Assembly: GCF_900129765.1 (NCBI RefSeq)
Contig: NZ_FQWU01000001.1
Span: 1,922,001-1,986,000 of the forward strand
Length of the DNA: 64,000 nt
Direction: 5' to 3'
From: Massilia sp. CF038
GTDB lineage: Bacteria > Pseudomonadota > Gammaproteobacteria > Burkholderiales > Burkholderiaceae_D
Shown here: positions 40,279 to 47,589 of the stretch, piece after piece
Numbering within the stretch: position 1 is the stretch's first letter
How the letters are laid out: every line of letters begins with the position of its first letter
Made by a program: the position numbers and the translations under genes
Notes under the pieces: model-generated
Database searches by the model: none
The model's input: only the letters and a program-made list of their open reading frames with translations
Told to the model about the DNA's origin: nothing

Positions 40279-41927
40279 GCTGCCTCCGCCGGTGCCACGG
40301 CGGCGGCAGGGTGCTGCAGCCGGCGCACGCCGTTGACGAAGCGCGCCAGCGTGGCCGATACGGTCCCACGCGGAATCATCACTTCGATCAGCTCGAAGCG
40401 GCCGCGGCGCGCCATGGCGCGATCAAGCGCTGCGCCCAGTTCGGCGCGCGTATGCACACGGCAGCCATGGCCGCCCAGCGCAGGCGCCATGTCGGCAAAA
40501 TGCCAGTCGCTTAATTCGGTAAAGCGCGCCTCCGGCTCGAACGCGCGCAGCATTTCCCAGCTCTGGTTGTTGAAGACGATGACCAGCGGATCCCAGCCAT
40601 AGCGCTGGCAGTTGCCCAGTTCCCAGCCCGTCATCTGGAAGGCGCCGTCGCCTACCAGAATCAGTGGCCGGCCTGCGCCGCCGGCTTGCAAGCCCAGACC
40701 GGCAGGGACGGCGTAGCCCATGCTGGCGTAGTAGCCCGGCGCGACCAGATCGGTGTGGACGATATCGAGCGCGGTAAACAGGCAGTCACCAATGTCGGCC
40801 GCCAGCGGCAGATTGGGGTGCTGCGACAGCAGGTCATTGATGGCGCGCGCCACATCCTGCGGGCCAATTGGCGCTGCGTCGCGCGGCAGTGTGTGGGCGT
40901 ATTGCGGCGCCTGCAGGGCGGGCGCACGGACGTCCAGCCGGCGGCCCCGTTCAAGCAGTGCGTCGACCAGGGCCGCGAGCGTGACGGCCGGCCAGCTCTG
41001 GTAGCCCATTGTGACCGCGCCGTCGCTGGCCTGGATGCTGCGATGCAGATCGATTTTGCTGGCCGAGACGCCAAAATTGGTGTCCGAGACAATCACGCCC
41101 AGCATCAGCAAGGCATCGGCCTGTTCGACTGCATCGGCCAGTTCCGCCGGTCCCGCCACGCCCAGATAGGTGCCAAGGAGCTTGCAGTCGGCTTCGGCCA
41201 GCAGCCCCCGTCCCATGAAGGATGTGGCGACCGGAATGTCAAGCAGGCGCGCCAGACGCGCCACCTTGTCTTCAATGCCGTAGCGGCGAATTTCTACGCC
41301 CACCAGCATCAGTGGTGCGCGTGCGTTGCGCAATCGGGCCAGCACGGCGTCGACACAGGCATCGAGGGCGCGCGTGTCGGTCCGGGGCGCGGCCAGGCGC
41401 GGCACGCGCGCGCACGGCGCCAGCACCATGTCGCGCGGCAGCTCGATGTACACAGGGCGCGACTGCGCCAGGCAGTTGGCCAGTGCCCGCGCCAGATCGG
41501 CCGGCGCGCGGGCCGGATCGTCCAGCACCACCTGGTCGCAGGTGATCTCGCGGTAAATGGCCAGTTGCGAGTCGAGCGTGCGCACCTGGTGATGCAGCAG
41601 GTAGCCGGAGCGGCGTTCGGCGGCGCCGGGTGCGCCGGAGATGACCACCAGCGGCACTTTCTCCGCATACGAGGAGGCGACGGCGTTGACCATGTTGAGC
41701 GCACCAGCGCCATAAGTCACCACGGCCACGCCGGGGCGACGGTGGTAGCGCGCGGCCGCATCGGCGGCAAAGCCGACCGCCGGTTCGTGGCTCAAGGTAT
41801 AGATGGGAAGCAGGGCGGACGCCTCGGCCTGGCGGAAAAAAGCCAGGATGAAGTCGCCAGGAATGCCAAACAGCTCGCGCGCGCCGTGATCGTGCAGCGC
41901 ATGGAGAAGTGCCTGTGACAGGTTCAT
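40272..41927 (-). CDS. Thiamine-diphosphate 2-oxo-acid decarboxylase (indole/phenylpyruvate decarboxylase-like)
   Basis: A 551-residue TPP enzyme. LFGIPGDFILAFFRQAE and YTLSHEPAVGFAADAAARY give the N-terminal domain with the catalytic Glu (HEP). Later come SGYLLHHQVRT, GDGAFQMTGWELGNCQRYGWDPLVIVFNNQSWEMLRAF (the GDG...NN diphosphate-Mg motif) and ETLLE-type end. The sequence resembles AldB/IpdC-like aryl-pyruvate decarboxylases more than acetolactate synthase. ATG 41927 matches the usual family start; an upstream TTG adds 5 residues. It heads an operon with ubiU, ubiT and the cupredoxin through overlapping frames, suggesting a link to aromatic precursor or prephenate/phenylpyruvate metabolism. 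Substrate not determined. Confidence 0.83.
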   Translation of the reverse strand: MNLSQALLHALHDHGARELFGIPGDFILAFFRQAEASALLPIYTLSHEPAVGFAADAAARYHRRPGVAVVTYGAGALNMVNAVASSYAEKVPLVVISGAPGAAERRSGYLLHHQVRTLDSQLAIYREITCDQVVLDDPARAPADLARALANCLAQSRPVYIELPRDMVLAPCARVPRLAAPRTDTRALDACVDAVLARLRNARAPLMLVGVEIRRYGIEDKVARLARLLDIPVATSFMGRGLLAEADCKLLGTYLGVAGPAELADAVEQADALLMLGVIVSDTNFGVSASKIDLHRSIQASDGAVTMGYQSWPAVTLAALVDALLERGRRLDVRAPALQAPQYAHTLPRDAAPIGPQDVARAINDLLSQHPNLPLAADIGDCLFTALDIVHTDLVAPGYYASMGYAVPAGLGLQAGGAGRPLILVGDGAFQMTGWELGNCQRYGWDPLVIVFNNQSWEMLRAFEPEARFTELSDWHFADMAPALGGHGCRVHTRAELGAALDRAMARRGRFELIEVMIPRGTVSATLARFVNGVRRLQHPAAAVAPAEAAC

Positions 41928-42074
41928 GAATTGGATGCTCAAAGAAGGTGGGGCGGGCCCAATGCCAGCCGCAGCCGCACTGTAGCGCGCACCAGGCGCG
42001 CACTTCCTTGACCTGCTTTAAGGATTTTGTAATCCTGGCAGGGGGACAATGGTGACCTGTGCAATGGAGGAACC

Positions 42075-42494
42075 ATGGAGACGATATTCGACCTGCTGGC
42101 CAGCGATCATGCCGTGCATGGGGCGCTGTTTCAGCGCGTGTGTACGCGCGTGCGGCAAGCGGACTGGGAGGGCGCGGCGCGCACTTTGCGCGGACTCGGG
42201 CGCGCCCTGGTGCGCCATTTGCGGCGCGAGGAAGCGGCGGTGCTGCGCCACTTGCACGATGGTGGCCGCGCCAGTATGCCGGTCGCGCAGCTGCGGGTCG
42301 AACAGCGCCTCGTGCAGGGTGTGCTGGCGCGCATGGCGCATAGCCTGCAATCTAACGACCGCAGCGCTTTCCTGAAACATGCTGGCACGTTGCGCTTGCT
42401 GCTTCAGTTCCACAATCAGAAACAGTCAACCTTGTATGCGCCATGTTACGCCCGCGCTGCAGCACCGGCAGCAGCGCTGCGTGGGTCTATGTAA
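42075..42494 (+). CDS. Hemerythrin-like (HHE) domain protein with incomplete ligand set
   Basis: A 139-residue helical protein. ETIFDLLASDHAVHGALFQRV (first His pair), RALVRHLRREEAAVLRHL (His, Glu), FLKHAGTLRLLLQFHNQKQSTLY (two His) give the HHE four-helix pattern. At the fourth helix start, where relatives have MxxEH, this protein has RVEQRL, so one His ligand is Gln, and the last Glu (HNxKEE) is Gln. The di-iron site may be altered. GGAGG lies 7 bases before the ATG. It stands between the decarboxylase operon (divergent) and the DJ-1 gene; proteins of this type occur near NO and denitrification genes. Confidence 0.75.
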   Translation: METIFDLLASDHAVHGALFQRVCTRVRQADWEGAARTLRGLGRALVRHLRREEAAVLRHLHDGGRASMPVAQLRVEQRLVQGVLARMAHSLQSNDRSAFLKHAGTLRLLLQFHNQKQSTLYAPCYARAAAPAAALRGSM

Positions 42495-42563
42495 TACTGG
42501 ACGCCGCAGCAGCGGCACGCGCTCGGCGTGTCTTGGCACACTATTTTTCGCGAGGAATTAGAC

Positions 42564-43145
42564 ATGGGCGCAAAGAAAATTCTGTTTCTGACGGGTGATT
42601 TCGCTGAAGATTACGAAACCATGGTGCCGTTCCAGGCACTGCAAATGGTGGGACATACGGTGCATGCAGTCTGTCCCGGCAAGCAGGCCGGCGACAAGAT
42701 CAAAACCGCGATCCATGATTTCGAAGGCGACCAGACTTATACCGAAAAGCCGGGTCACCTGTTCGCTCTGAACGCCAGTTTCGACCAGGCCGACGCAGCT
42801 CAGTACGATGCGCTGATGATCGCCGGTGGCCGCGCGCCCGAGTACTTGCGTTTGAATGAACGCGTGATCGCGCTGGTCCGTGCGTTTGCGCAGGCCAACA
42901 AGCCAATTGCTGCCGTGTGCCATGGCGCCCAGCTGCTGGCCGCGGCCGACGTGATCCGCGGCAAGCGCATCTCGGCCTATCCCGCCTGTTCACCCGAAGT
43001 GCGGCTGGCAGGCGGCGAATATGCCCAGATCGAAGTCGACCAGGCCGTCACCGATGGCAATTTTGTGACGGCGCCCGCGTGGCCTGCGCACCCGCAATGG
43101 CTGGCGCAATTCCTGGCCGTTCTGGGGACCGAGATCAAGCTGTAA
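42564..43145 (+). CDS. DJ-1/PfpI-family protein
   Basis: A 193-residue cytoplasmic protein of the class-I glutamine-amidotransferase-like fold: [41 protein letters not shown] and the nucleophile elbow [15 protein letters not shown] (Cys). The family includes stress chaperones, deglycase-like enzymes and isonitrile hydratases; which applies cannot be told. GAGGAA lies 8 bases before ATG 42564. Single gene, no operon partner seen. Confidence 0.9.
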   Translation: MGAKKILFLTGDFAEDYETMVPFQALQMVGHTVHAVCPGKQAGDKIKTAIHDFEGDQTYTEKPGHLFALNASFDQADAAQYDALMIAGGRAPEYLRLNERVIALVRAFAQANKPIAAVCHGAQLLAAADVIRGKRISAYPACSPEVRLAGGEYAQIEVDQAVTDGNFVTAPAWPAHPQWLAQFLAVLGTEIKL

Positions 43146-43271
43146 GCAACAGCTGATTACCGATCCATTACAAATTCGCACGGTCATTCTATTTTCCTCT
43201 GCTGCTGCCGGCTTGCCCCGTTACACTGGGTGCAAGGCCCGGCGGCGGGCCCGCACACAGGAGTAGAGGCA

Positions 43272-43844
43272 ATGAATTTGTGGTTTCGCTTGATCTGGAT
43301 GCTGCTGACGGTGCGCTGGCGCAGCAAAGTGAGCATTTTTGAATCAGCTGCGCTGACAATGACGGTGATGCCCACCGATCTGGACTTCAATGGCCATGTG
43401 AATAACGGGCGCTATCTGACGCTGGCCGATGTGGCACGCATGGATTACATCGTGCGCTCGGGCACGGCGCGCGTGGCGCTGGCCCTGCGCGCGCGGCCCA
43501 TCGTGGGCGATGCCGTGGCCAAATTCCGGCGCGATCTAAAACTCTTCCAGCGGTTTAAGGTCGAATCACGTTCGCTGGGCTGGAATGCGCGCTGGAGTTT
43601 TCTGGAGCATCGTTTTATGCGGGAAGGGCGCGTGCTCGGCGTGGTCGTGATCCGCGGCATGCTGGTCAACAAGGATGGGCCGATTGCACCGCCTGATCTG
43701 GCGCGCCATCTGGGCGTGGAGCGCGAATCGCCAGCCGTGCCACCCTGGGTGCTGCAGTGGAGCGACAGCTGCGACATGCTGAGCGACCAGTTGCGCCACG
43801 AAGAAGCCGAAGCCATGAAAGCACGGCTTGCCGCCCATAATTAA
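43272..43844 (+). CDS. Hotdog-fold thioesterase family protein
   Basis: A 190-residue protein. MTVMPTDLDFNGHVNNGRYLTLADVARMD carries the 4-hydroxybenzoyl-CoA-thioesterase-like Asp and the GHVNNxRY motif. The remaining hotdog strands are VVIRGMLVNKDGPI and following. A hydrophobic N-terminus (LWFRLIWMLLTVRW) may associate with the membrane. It probably hydrolyses an acyl-CoA. Start at 43272, after GAGG 8 bases upstream; frames further left lack a ribosome site. Confidence 0.85.
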   Translation: MNLWFRLIWMLLTVRWRSKVSIFESAALTMTVMPTDLDFNGHVNNGRYLTLADVARMDYIVRSGTARVALALRARPIVGDAVAKFRRDLKLFQRFKVESRSLGWNARWSFLEHRFMREGRVLGVVVIRGMLVNKDGPIAPPDLARHLGVERESPAVPPWVLQWSDSCDMLSDQLRHEEAEAMKARLAAHN

Positions 43845-43935
43845 GGCGGCGCCCAGCGGCGTGTGCCAGCGAACGGAGCCGAAAGTCCACCGGGGCTAGA
43901 CTGGCTGGCACCATCCATCCGCCCGGGAGACAAAC

Positions 43936-44313
43936 ATGCTCAACGATAGTGAAGTGGTCGCCATGATCGCCGTGACCGACATTCATCGCGCCGCCACTTT
44001 TTATGAAACCACGCTTGGCTTGCGGCGCGAGACCACCGAAGGCGCCGAAGTCATCACCTACCGCAGCGGCGCCACGCGCCTGAATATCTACCGCTCGGAG
44101 TTTGCCGGCACCAACAAAGCCACTGCCGTGTTGTGGAACGTCGGCAAGGAGATTGGCAAGGTCGCGGCCGCGCTGGCCGCCAAGGGCGTGCGCTTCGAAC
44201 ACTACGATATGCCGGGCATGACTGTCACGGATGGCATGTACAGCAACGACAACATGAAGGTCGCCTGGTTTAAGGATCCAGACGGCAACATTTTGAGTAT
44301 CGTCGGCGTTTAA
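43936..44313 (+). CDS. VOC-family (glyoxalase/dioxygenase-like) protein
   Basis: A 125-residue protein with a single betaalphabetabetabeta pair: MIAVTDIHRAATFYETTLGLRR at the start and VAWFKDPDGNILSIVGV at the end are standard VOC text. The first metal His is replaced (MIAVTD), so the metal site is uncertain, and Glu/Asp positions suggest a binding rather than a catalytic protein. GGGAGA lies 6 bases before ATG 43936. Confidence 0.88.
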   Translation: MLNDSEVVAMIAVTDIHRAATFYETTLGLRRETTEGAEVITYRSGATRLNIYRSEFAGTNKATAVLWNVGKEIGKVAAALAAKGVRFEHYDMPGMTVTDGMYSNDNMKVAWFKDPDGNILSIVGV

Positions 44314-44358
44314 GCACGCATCGTCCGCTTACTCTGTTCACCTGTATAAAGTTTCATT

Positions 44359-44367
44359 TGATACAAT
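44359..44367 (+). promoter_or_regulatory. Extended -10 promoter element for the permease leader
   Basis: TGATACAAT fits the extended -10 pattern TGnTATAAT with one mismatch. Transcription would begin near 44374, giving a leader of about 110 bases before the permease start codon. Confidence 0.5.
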
Positions 44368-44369
44368 AT

Positions 44370-44441
44370 GCCCCACTGCGGAGACGCATAGCAAAGGGGC
44401 TTCGGCTCTTTCTCACCTCCTTCACCGGAGGTGTTTTTTTT
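44370..44441 (+). promoter_or_regulatory. Permease mRNA leader with intrinsic terminator (candidate attenuator)
   Basis: CACCTCC (44414-44420), loop TTCACC, GGAGGTG (44427-44433), then eight T (44434-44441) form a textbook terminator inside the leader of the amino-acid permease. Upstream, CCCC (44371-44374) can pair with GGGG (44396-44399). The longer GCCCCAC (44370-44376) is perfectly complementary to GTGGGGC (44451-44457) beyond the terminator, an alternative fold. This is the layout of a riboswitch or attenuator. No known class recognised. Confidence 0.6.
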
Positions 44442-44484
44442 CCGTGCCTTGTGGGGCGCGCCACCGACCAAGCGGAGACACATC

Positions 44485-45876
44485 TTGAGCCTGTTTCGTA
44501 CAAAAAATATAGATCACATGCTGGCAAACGCGCGCGGCGACAGCGCCTTGCGCAAAGTCCTGGGGCCGTTCGACCTGGTGTTGATGGGTATCGGCGCCAT
44601 CGTCGGCACCGGCATTTTTGTGTTGACCGGTACCGGCGCCGTCACTGCCGGCCCGGCCTTGACCTTGTCCTTCGTCATCGCTGCCATCGCTTGCGGCTTC
44701 GCCGCCCTGTGCTACGCCGAATTCGCTTCTGCCGTGCCGGTGGCCGGCTCGATTTATACCTATAGCTACGCCACCATGGGGGAGCTGGTGGCCTGGATGA
44801 TCGGCTGGGATTTGCTGCTCGAATATGGCTTGGCCACCTCGGCCGTGTCGGTGGGCTGGTCTGGCTATTTCCAGTCGCTGATCAGCGGCTTCGGATTGAA
44901 GCTGCCAGTCGTGCTCAGCGCCGCGCCGGGCGCCATTCCCGGCGTTGAAACCTGGATCAATCTGCCCGCGCTACTGATCATGCTGGTGCTCACGGCCATG
45001 CTGTCGTGGGGTGTGCGCGAGTCGGCCCGCCTGAACGGCATCATGGTCGTCATCAAAATTGCCGTCGTGCTTCTGTTTATTGCGGTCGGCATGGGGCACG
45101 TCAAGCCGGCCAACTGGACGCCATTCATGCCGTTTGGTATGAACGGCGTGATGAGCGCGGCAGCGCTGGTGTTTTTTGCCTTTATCGGCTTTGACGCCGT
45201 GACCTCGGCTGCGGAAGAGGTCAAGCGGCCCGAGCGTGACTTGCCGATCGGGATCATCGGCTCGCTGGCGGTTTGCACCATTCTGTATGTGCTGGTGGCC
45301 GGCATCATGACCGGGATTGTACCGTTTGCCCAGTTTGCCGGGGTCGATCATCCGGTCTCGCTGGCCCTGCAAGTGGCGAAAGAAAACTGGGTGGCCGGCT
45401 TCGTTGACCTGGGCGCCATTCTGGGCATGATGACGGTGATCCTGGTCATGGCTTACGGCCAGACGCGCGTGATCTTCGCCATGTCGCGCGATGGCCTGCT
45501 GCCAAAACGCCTGTCGCACGTCAATCCGCGTTTCGGCACGCCATTCTTTGCCACCTGGGTGGTGGGCATTGTGTTCGGCCTGATCGCCGCCGTGGTGCCG
45601 CTCAATGTGCTGGCCGAACTGATCAACATCGGTACGCTGGCCGCGTTCTGCCTGGTGTCGGTCGCGGTGGTGGTGCTGCGCAGAACGCGTCCTGAATTGC
45701 CGCGCGCCTTCCGCTGCCCGTGGGTGCCGGTGGTGCCGGCCCTGGCGGTGGTGTTCTGCGTGATCCTGATGACCTTCCTGAGCAAGACGACCTGGATTGC
45801 ATTTGGCATCTGGCTGGCGCTGGGTCTGGCCGTGTACTTCGGCTATTCGCGCAGCCGCTCGCTGCTGCACCGTTAA
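44485..45876 (+). CDS. APC-family amino-acid permease (cationic amino-acid transporter type)
   Basis: A 463-residue inner-membrane transporter with 12 helices. LGPFDLVLMGIGAIVGTGIFVLTG is the APC signature helix, followed by AALCYAEFASAVPVAGSIYTYSYATMGEL, then FFAFIGFDAVTSAAEEVKRPERDLPIGI, as in the YhdG/CAT group. TTG 44485 is preferred because GGAGA lies 8 bases before it and the family starts SLFRTKNIDHML; the upstream ATG at 44431 would lie within the terminator hairpin. Expression probably depends on readthrough of the leader terminator. A bidirectional hairpin follows the stop. Confidence 0.92.
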   Translation: MSLFRTKNIDHMLANARGDSALRKVLGPFDLVLMGIGAIVGTGIFVLTGTGAVTAGPALTLSFVIAAIACGFAALCYAEFASAVPVAGSIYTYSYATMGELVAWMIGWDLLLEYGLATSAVSVGWSGYFQSLISGFGLKLPVVLSAAPGAIPGVETWINLPALLIMLVLTAMLSWGVRESARLNGIMVVIKIAVVLLFIAVGMGHVKPANWTPFMPFGMNGVMSAAALVFFAFIGFDAVTSAAEEVKRPERDLPIGIIGSLAVCTILYVLVAGIMTGIVPFAQFAGVDHPVSLALQVAKENWVAGFVDLGAILGMMTVILVMAYGQTRVIFAMSRDGLLPKRLSHVNPRFGTPFFATWVVGIVFGLIAAVVPLNVLAELINIGTLAAFCLVSVAVVVLRRTRPELPRAFRCPWVPVVPALAVVFCVILMTFLSKTTWIAFGIWLALGLAVYFGYSRSRSLLHR

Positions 45877-45898
45877 AGCGCCCCGGACGGGGGCGCTT
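45876..45898. terminator. Bidirectional terminator between convergent genes
   Basis: AAGCGCCCC (45876-45884) pairs with GGGGCGCTT (45890-45898) over a 5-base loop, directly after the permease stop and before the stop of the convergent secreted-protein gene. Confidence 0.7.
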
Positions 45899-45903
45899 GT
45901 CCC

Positions 45904-47412
45904 TTACTGGCCCCAGACTTCCAGCTCCGCGTAACTGTTCCACAGATTCGCGGAGTTGCCGTGTCCGACGATGCGGATATAGCGCACATCGCCTTCCTTG
46001 AAATCAAACCGCTGCAGCCCGTCCACGCCGGGCGCGCTGCGCTTGCCTGTCAACAACGGCGTCCAACTGCCGGGCGTGGCTGCGCCCAGCACGTCGAACA
46101 ACGCGCTGCGCTTGCTGCCGCCACTAAAGAACGCAATCCGCAGCTGGCCTACCTTGCGTGGCGCGCCCAGATCGATGGTGAGCGATTGCGGATTGCCATA
46201 GCCCGACCAGCGGCTGGCCAAATTGCCATCGACCAGGTTAGCGACCACATTCAAACCGTCCACCGGGGCGCTGGTGCGGATGGCGGCCGGATCGATGCGC
46301 AGCTTGCGCGCCTGCGAACACTGCACTTCAGGATACACAGGGCGCCCGGCCAGCAGGATGCGTGCGTTTAGCGCACCGTTTCCGTAGAGCTGGGTATTCT
46401 GGCCCACCTGATGGCTTTCCAGGCGTTTCTGCAAGCCGGCATCGAAGCGGCCCAGCTTGACGAAACCATCGTTGAACCAGCCACCGTTGCTGCCGCTGCC
46501 GTCCAGGTAGGCCGGGTAGGGCTTGGCGGCAGGCCAGACGATGCCGAAAGTTTTCACCAGGCCGGCCATGTCCGTGACCGTGTATTCCTGACACATCGAC
46601 TGGGCTTCGACCATGGCAGCAATCACCGCATTGCCGTGCGAAACGTCCTGGCCAGGGCGCCCGCTCTGGGTCCAGTTTTCGTTCCACCACCAGGCACCGG
46701 GATTGAGCGGATGGGCCCGCATCTGGGAGCGCATCGATGCCTTGTAGTTCGGCATGCCGTGGTTGAAGTTGTTGAAAATGGTCCAATAACGGCTGTTGTC
46801 GGTGATGACGCCGAGGTCCATGCCAATGCGCGCCCAGTGCGAGGCCATGTGGATGTTCTGGCGGTAGATGTAACTGTTGGCGCCCCGCGTCTGCCACTTT
46901 TCCACGATATGCTTTTCGCTGAAGGCGAGAATCTGCTGGTACTGACTGCTATAGCGCGGATCGTTCAGGAGCTTCGGTGAGGTCTTGATGATGCGCAGCA
47001 GAGTCGTCACGTAGCGCCAGGCGAAGCTTTCAAACAGCGGGTATTCCTTGCCATCGTTGCCCAGACTTGGGTGACTGTGATTGGCCCACCCGAGGTAGCT
47101 GTCCTTAAACTGACTTTTCGGCAGCGCCGACGACGGGCGCGCGCCGGCAATCATGTTGTTCACGTACAGCAAAGCGCGGTCGAGGTAACGCGTATTGCCG
47201 GTCGCCTGGAACATGCTGGTGTTGGCGTCGATGGAATAGGCGAGGTTGTAGAACTGCCAGCTGTCGCCGGAGGTACTTTGGGGATGGGCCGTGTTGTATT
47301 CGACTGTGGCGGCGCTCTGAAAGCGCGCCTCCCAGTGCGCCACGGTGTTCAGATTTTGGGCGCCGGCGTGGCTGGATACGGCCAGAAGAGCGGCAATCGC
47401 GATTTTGTTCAT
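45904..47412 (-). CDS. Secreted polysaccharide-active-like protein with C-terminal F5/8 type C (CBM32-like) domain
   Basis: A 502-residue exported protein (signal 1-18, ending HAGA). The first roughly 370 residues are helical, rich in Trp and aromatic residues (DSWQFYNLAYSIDANTSMF, ESFAWRYVTTLLRI, NPGAWWWNENWTQSG), as in alpha-helical-toroid lyases and glycosidases, but no definite family was recognised. Residues about 385-502 form a discoidin-like sugar-binding domain (LVDGNLASRWSGYGNPQSLTIDLG, VRYIRIVGHGNSANLWNSYAELEVWG). GGAG lies 6 bases before ATG 47412. It neighbours two other secreted-protein genes on the same strand. Confidence 0.75.
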   Translation of the reverse strand: MNKIAIAALLAVSSHAGAQNLNTVAHWEARFQSAATVEYNTAHPQSTSGDSWQFYNLAYSIDANTSMFQATGNTRYLDRALLYVNNMIAGARPSSALPKSQFKDSYLGWANHSHPSLGNDGKEYPLFESFAWRYVTTLLRIIKTSPKLLNDPRYSSQYQQILAFSEKHIVEKWQTRGANSYIYRQNIHMASHWARIGMDLGVITDNSRYWTIFNNFNHGMPNYKASMRSQMRAHPLNPGAWWWNENWTQSGRPGQDVSHGNAVIAAMVEAQSMCQEYTVTDMAGLVKTFGIVWPAAKPYPAYLDGSGSNGGWFNDGFVKLGRFDAGLQKRLESHQVGQNTQLYGNGALNARILLAGRPVYPEVQCSQARKLRIDPAAIRTSAPVDGLNVVANLVDGNLASRWSGYGNPQSLTIDLGAPRKVGQLRIAFFSGGSKRSALFDVLGAATPGSWTPLLTGKRSAPGVDGLQRFDFKEGDVRYIRIVGHGNSANLWNSYAELEVWGQ

Positions 47413-47589
47413 GGAACTCCCTGATTGGTGTGAGCTCCGATTCTTGCACTCAAGTTCAGGGAATGGGGACCGTGGACCGGTCCGCCGGCAAGGGAATATT
47501 GAACCGGTATACCATCGGTAGAAAATCCGGACGGCCGTTGCGCTGACCGGCACCCAGGGCGCCGGTCATGGCCAATGGAGCTCGTGAAC

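Noticed and set aside
40272-41927. Acetolactate synthase
   Set aside because: The overall fold is shared, but there is no small regulatory subunit gene beside it and the sequence texts fit aryl-pyruvate decarboxylases better.
42008-42033. A sigma-70 promoter (TTGACC...TGTAAT) before the hemerythrin-like gene
   Set aside because: The spacer is only about 14 bases, too short for a standard promoter.
44368-44391. A seven-codon leader peptide (MPHCGDA) at the start of the permease leader
   Set aside because: The ATG lies upstream of the likely transcription start given the TACAAT element, so it would not be in the RNA. There is no ribosome site.
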